DNA of 64,000 bases from Pseudoduganella albidiflava (GTDB taxonomy: Bacteria; Pseudomonadota; Gammaproteobacteria; Burkholderiales; Burkholderiaceae_D), in NCBI RefSeq assembly GCF_004322755.1, contig NZ_CP036401.1:1302001-1366000 (forward strand). Reading direction: 5' to 3'. A model generated the notes under the pieces. That model worked only from the letters and a program-made list of their open reading frames with translations. It ran no database searches and was not told where the DNA came from. The translations under genes and the position numbers were made by a program. Positions 62,601-64,000 of the stretch are shown one piece after another (position 1 is the stretch's first letter; each line of letters starts with the position of its first letter).

Positions 62601-62956
62601 ATCTGTCGTTCGCGCAGGATCCGCATGCCGTGACGGCGGGACTGCTGTACCAGGCCGTGCTGGACCGGGCCGCCGACCTGCCCGGCATCGCCTGGTGGTC
62701 CGCGCACGGCGGAACGGCCAGCCAGATGGCAGCCGGGTTCGTGGACTCGGCCGAGTTCCAGGCCAGCTACGGCGCGCTGGACGACAGGGCATTCGTGGAT
62801 GCGCTGTATGCCAATTCGGCACTGGGCGATGGAATGGCCGGCGGGGCCGCGGCATGGGTGGATTACTTGCGCGAACACACACGCGCCGAGCTGGTCGGCG
62901 CGTGGATCGGCCATGAAGCCGTGGTCGCTGCGCATTTGACAACAGCCGGCCTGTAA
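56663..62956 (+). CDS. Giant repetitive RTX/DUF4214 surface protein
   Basis: A 2097-residue protein with no classical signal peptide, consistent with type I secretion. Residues about 1-165 are an unassigned beta-rich domain; about 165-270 a cadherin-like domain (GTLGYTPAAGYAGTDSFTVQ). Residues about 390-1345 hold three tandem super-repeats of roughly 320 residues, each with two Ig-like units (LSADTG; GSLDNG-TW; VEVSLDNGASW) and a third unit (TVTYADTGGAGLDTAT). A Pro run (VPPPPPPPGAV) follows, then RTX nonapeptides near 1655-1730 (GGGGDDVLG, GGDGNDAAAG) and DUF4214 segments (YRQVLGRAADAEGMAFW). ATG 56663 has AGGA six bases upstream. Likely an adhesin or matrix protein; transporter genes are not in the window. 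Confidence 0.88.
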   Translation: MPSTFDFTANVIADTDPNAGPGITTATQTVDGHTLRLVGDSGGWVVMSENDFLGGDLQRLHGQALFKEFNDIATKLRLSLDGNKLFDLTSLNLVDIVANSGGQFRFTTAKGVVDSGPLDSEWSVSFFSNSPILAGIAWVDITMVDPAHQFIPAIDDIVLSNITSPNVAPAFVGAGTTMSAVQNGGAVNLAGLLHASDTDSGQTLTWSQSAGPAHGTLSISGATAASGSTDITPGGTLGYTPAAGYAGTDSFTVQVSDGIATSSRTITVSVAPLPPGAPDLASASDTGASASDNVTAANSMTFSGTSAPGDIASTVRVFIDVNDNGAYNAGEATGTATVSNGAWTVAGVDTSGLGTGSYNVRAVVTSATGGLSSGAGSALAITVDRTPPAMTFSGVTLSADTGVPGDAVTNTAAQTITATLTSALAATDTVRGSLDNGATWTTLTGMVSGTTLAWTGATLVASGGIRLQVLDEHGNAGTTTSQAYALDVTPPAQTVALAALSADSGAGGDFVTNTAAQTLSGTLSGNTAAGDVVEVSLNNGASWTMASHAAGTSTWSLPAQILAASGILQVRVTDAAGNPGTAYTHAYLVDSAAPTATTPASSSLVAPTGSAWTVTVTYADTGGAGIDTATIGTGNIGVTGPQGGALAVTGFAVNGNQVTYTVAAPGGGWGPEDAGAYTVAIHGGVADVAGNAVAANASAETVDVVFSTAPAVSQLALSADTGTSNSDFITHIASQTVTATLGIGLAAGDRLWGSLDNGQTWADITHTVSGTGVQWSGVTLAGSNTLVVRATDSNGQPGTAASHAYTLDTAAPAQGFDDVALSADTGASGTDFVTATALQNIGGVLNGAAGQGEFVEVSLDNGASWAPATTSGSTWSLHGITLPASGTLQVRVADVAGNHGSPAVRAYLVDTLAPTAAMPATTDLAGPTGGTFEFTVTYADTGGAGLDTATLGTGNVAVAGPHGNPVTVTAFSVDGNAVTYTAQAPGGSWDAGDAGAYTVAVNGASVRDMAGNTVAADPAAGTITVGYRTPPAASVLRLGSDTGISDTDFITSVAAQTIHATLDKALAASDTAWGSLDNGQSWTNITAKVSGTAVAWDGVSLAGAGTVVVKVTDGVGQDGAAASHAYVLDTAAPARTVATVALSADTGASSTDFITQTAGQDLSGTLDGALADGEFVEVSLDDGATWAVASASGTGWTLQGATLAAMGVLQVRVSDTAGNHAAPWTQAYVVDTAAPVAAPPVRADLDASGASFTFTVAYADAGGAGLDPATFGTGNVAVTGAAGALAVSGYSVAGGTVTYTVDAPGGSWDTNELGDYTIGIAANSVRDLAGNAVAANPAAHMFHVGTTLRATLAIADTALTAGETTTMTVTFTRAVQDLDVADFTVPNGSLAALATADGGLTWTATLTPDGDAWANANVVTLNLALVHGPDGIAGTGTAESNAYAVRTGSEPGGEVPPPPPPPGAVDGVPVTVTQQEDPATGLVNNVVTVPTVTATRNEDPGTPNAALADIPLTASRGGSGSALTVSLPVGAGLDVSGAASLLTGDDALRDLIHRIEQKTAAGSGVREEMTAEGTAFLEGLLGDVLLQTATVTPTALDDGTARTILIGGSTVPGTPADAAARGIVIDARQLPDSVTLQLDDVHFAAVVGAATLRGGAGQNIVIGDSAGQDIFLGEEDDQLLGGGGDDVLGSAGGNDLLSGGDGNDAAAGGTGNDSVAGGSGDDVLQGGRSDRGAWTFTLAANGTVTAIHQTRMFAATASETLAAAELDADAGALAFLATPAERLLDIALLYQGAFGRAADLEGLNFHAVHAGSAIQVAQSFTVSEEWAGSVLNVAGDTDYVEALYRQVLGRAADAEGMAFWTGAMAGTHGAAASRAEVLLGFTGSAEHRGQHAGSIVLGTADVAAEQGWIGGSGDDRLEAGAGNDWLAGGDGSDTAVFAGALADYGMLVTGGGKAVLTSTAHGADTISGIEWGEFADGGLDLSFAQDPHAVTAGLLYQAVLDRAADLPGIAWWSAHGGTASQMAAGFVDSAEFQASYGALDDRAFVDALYANSALGDGMAGGAAAWVDYLREHTRAELVGAWIGHEAVVAAHLTTAGL

Positions 62957-63077
62957 ATGGGATAGGCGGCAGCTCTGCCATTGGTAATAGCTATTGTGTC
63001 GATTTAATCAATTAGCTTTGCCAATGTCTGGTGTGGACGTAAAATTTCCTCACGTTCACACCACTGAGGAGCCAAGC

Positions 63078-64000
63078 ATGAGCCAGCCGCCAATCACCAC
63101 CGCATCCGGCATTCCCGTTGCCGACAACCAGAATTCGGCCAGCGCCGGCGCCCGTGGTCCGTTGCTGCTGCAGGACTTCCACCTGATCGAGAAGCTGCAG
63201 CACTTCAACCGTGAGCGCATTCCGGAGCGCGTGGTGCACGCCAAGGGTTCCGGCGCCTACGGCAAATTCACTGTCACGCACGACATCTCGCAGTTCTCGA
63301 AAGCGAAGCTGTTCTCGGCGATCGGCAAGGAAACCGAAACGTTCCTGCGCTTTTCCACCGTGGGCGGTGAAAAGGGCAGTGCCGATACCGAGCGCGATCC
63401 GCGCGGTTTCGCGGTGCGCTTCTACACCGAGGAAGGCAACTGGGACCTGGTGGGCAACAACACGCCCGTGTTCTTCCTGAAGGACGGCATCAAGTTCCCG
63501 GACTTCATCCACACGCAGAAGCGCGATCCGCAAACCAACCTGAAGTCGGCCACGATGATGTTCGACTTCTGGAGCAAGGCGCCGGAAAGCCTGCACCAGG
63601 TGACCACGCTGTTCTCCAGCCGCGGCACGCCGGACGGCTACCGCCACATGCATGGCTTCGGCAGCCACACGTACAGCCTGATCAACGATGCCGGCGAGCG
63701 TGTCTACGTGAAGTGGCACTTCCTGACGCAGCAGGGCATCAAGAACCTGAGCGCCGCCGATGCCACGCGCCTGGCCGGCGAAGACCCGGACTACGCGCAG
63801 CGCGACCTGTTCAACGCGATCGCCCGCGGCGACTTCCCGCGCTGGACCGTGTCGATCCAGGTGGCCACCGAAGCCGAGCTGGCGGCATGGGAACAGCGCA
63901 CCGGCTGGAATCCGTTCGACCTGACGAAAGTATGGCCGCATGGCGACTTCCCGCTGCAGCAAGTGGGCGTGCTGGAACTGAACCGCAACCCGGTCAACTA
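63078..64000 (+). CDS. Monofunctional heme catalase, 3' end cut by the window edge
   Basis: The first 307 residues of a clade 3-type catalase of about 480. Visible are [30 protein letters not shown] (catalytic His in VVHAKG), [24 protein letters not shown], the catalytic Asn in [12 protein letters not shown] and [14 protein letters not shown]. The heme-ligand Tyr lies beyond the edge. ATG 63078 has GAGGAG ten bases upstream. It decomposes hydrogen peroxide. The 121-nt upstream gap is A/T-rich; an OxyR box could not be confirmed. Confidence 0.93.
   Translation, partial: MSQPPITTASGIPVADNQNSASAGARGPLLLQDFHLIEKLQHFNRERIPERVVHAKGSGAYGKFTVTHDISQFSKAKLFSAIGKETETFLRFSTVGGEKGSADTERDPRGFAVRFYTEEGNWDLVGNNTPVFFLKDGIKFPDFIHTQKRDPQTNLKSATMMFDFWSKAPESLHQVTTLFSSRGTPDGYRHMHGFGSHTYSLINDAGERVYVKWHFLTQQGIKNLSAADATRLAGEDPDYAQRDLFNAIARGDFPRWTVSIQVATEAELAAWEQRTGWNPFDLTKVWPHGDFPLQQVGVLELNRNPVN

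Noticed and set aside
59903..62935. A 1010-codon minus-strand open frame inside the RTX/DUF4214 gene
   Set aside because: Arg/His/Ala-rich shadow of the plus-strand gene, which has clear RTX and DUF4214 motifs.
62957..63077. OxyR-type box upstream of the catalase (ATAG and ATAGCTAT elements)
   Set aside because: The half-sites do not keep the required spacing over four elements; only one imperfect ATAG-N7-CTCT pair fits.

Overview
The window is a GC-rich stretch of a betaproteobacterial chromosome. Strong GC third-position bias, a PEP-CTERM protein, a DUF4214/RTX surface protein, an aryl-polyene cluster and palindromic GGGGTCTGACCCC-type intergenic repeats together point to Oxalobacteraceae (Massilia/Duganella/Pseudoduganella type). 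This placement is inference from gene content, not a database match. Both edges cut genes: homoserine dehydrogenase on the left and a catalase on the right.

Left part (1-5.7 kb): the end of hom, then a minus-strand glrK-qseG-glrR two-component operon. Beyond glrR lies a small secreted BON-domain gene. Its upstream region has a consensus sigma-54 promoter, an IHF-type site and a TGTC-N10-GACA site of the kind GlrR binds in enterobacteria, so it looks like a local GlrR target.

Centre-left (5.7-23.5 kb): a nearly gap-free plus-strand operon for an aryl polyene (APE) type II polyketide. It encodes a chain-length factor, two acyltransferases, two ACPs, an acyl-ACP synthetase fused to a dehydratase, a glycosyltransferase, an aromatic amino-acid ammonia-lyase, a thioesterase, a LolA-like carrier, an MMPL exporter, a halogenase-like FAD enzyme, a DUF3261 lipoprotein, a ketosynthase fused to a dehydratase, a ketoreductase, a second ketosynthase, a small secreted protein and a phosphopantetheinyl transferase. 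Most neighbours overlap by 1-26 nt, implying tight translational coupling. A separate methyltransferase at 24.7 kb may belong to the same pathway.

Centre (23.7-40.4 kb): polysaccharide deacetylase, TonB-like protein, a NarL/NarX-type two-component pair, an MFS-acyltransferase fusion, a lipoprotein, then a complete RND efflux operon (adaptor, pump, outer-membrane channel) preceded by an 18-bp palindrome and followed by GNAT, TetR, fumarylacetoacetase-family and sirtuin genes.

Accessory segment (40.6-45.7 kb): immediately after tRNA-Pro(GGG) lies a polymorphic toxin with a candidate immunity gene, an orphan toxin-tip cassette that re-uses 118 bp of the main toxin gene and has its own candidate immunity gene, a decayed gene stretch, and an unusual methyltransferase-HNH fusion. 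Base composition falls towards A/T in the toxin tips, suggesting horizontal acquisition.

Right part (45.7-64 kb): nitroreductase/SDR with a divergent LysR gene, a hemerythrin protein, an MHS-type MFS transporter, small envelope proteins, a metallophosphoesterase, a PEP-CTERM protein, a LysR/CoA-transferase divergent pair, a 2097-residue repetitive RTX/DUF4214 protein and the start of a catalase. I saw no CRISPR array, insertion sequence, rRNA or replication origin.
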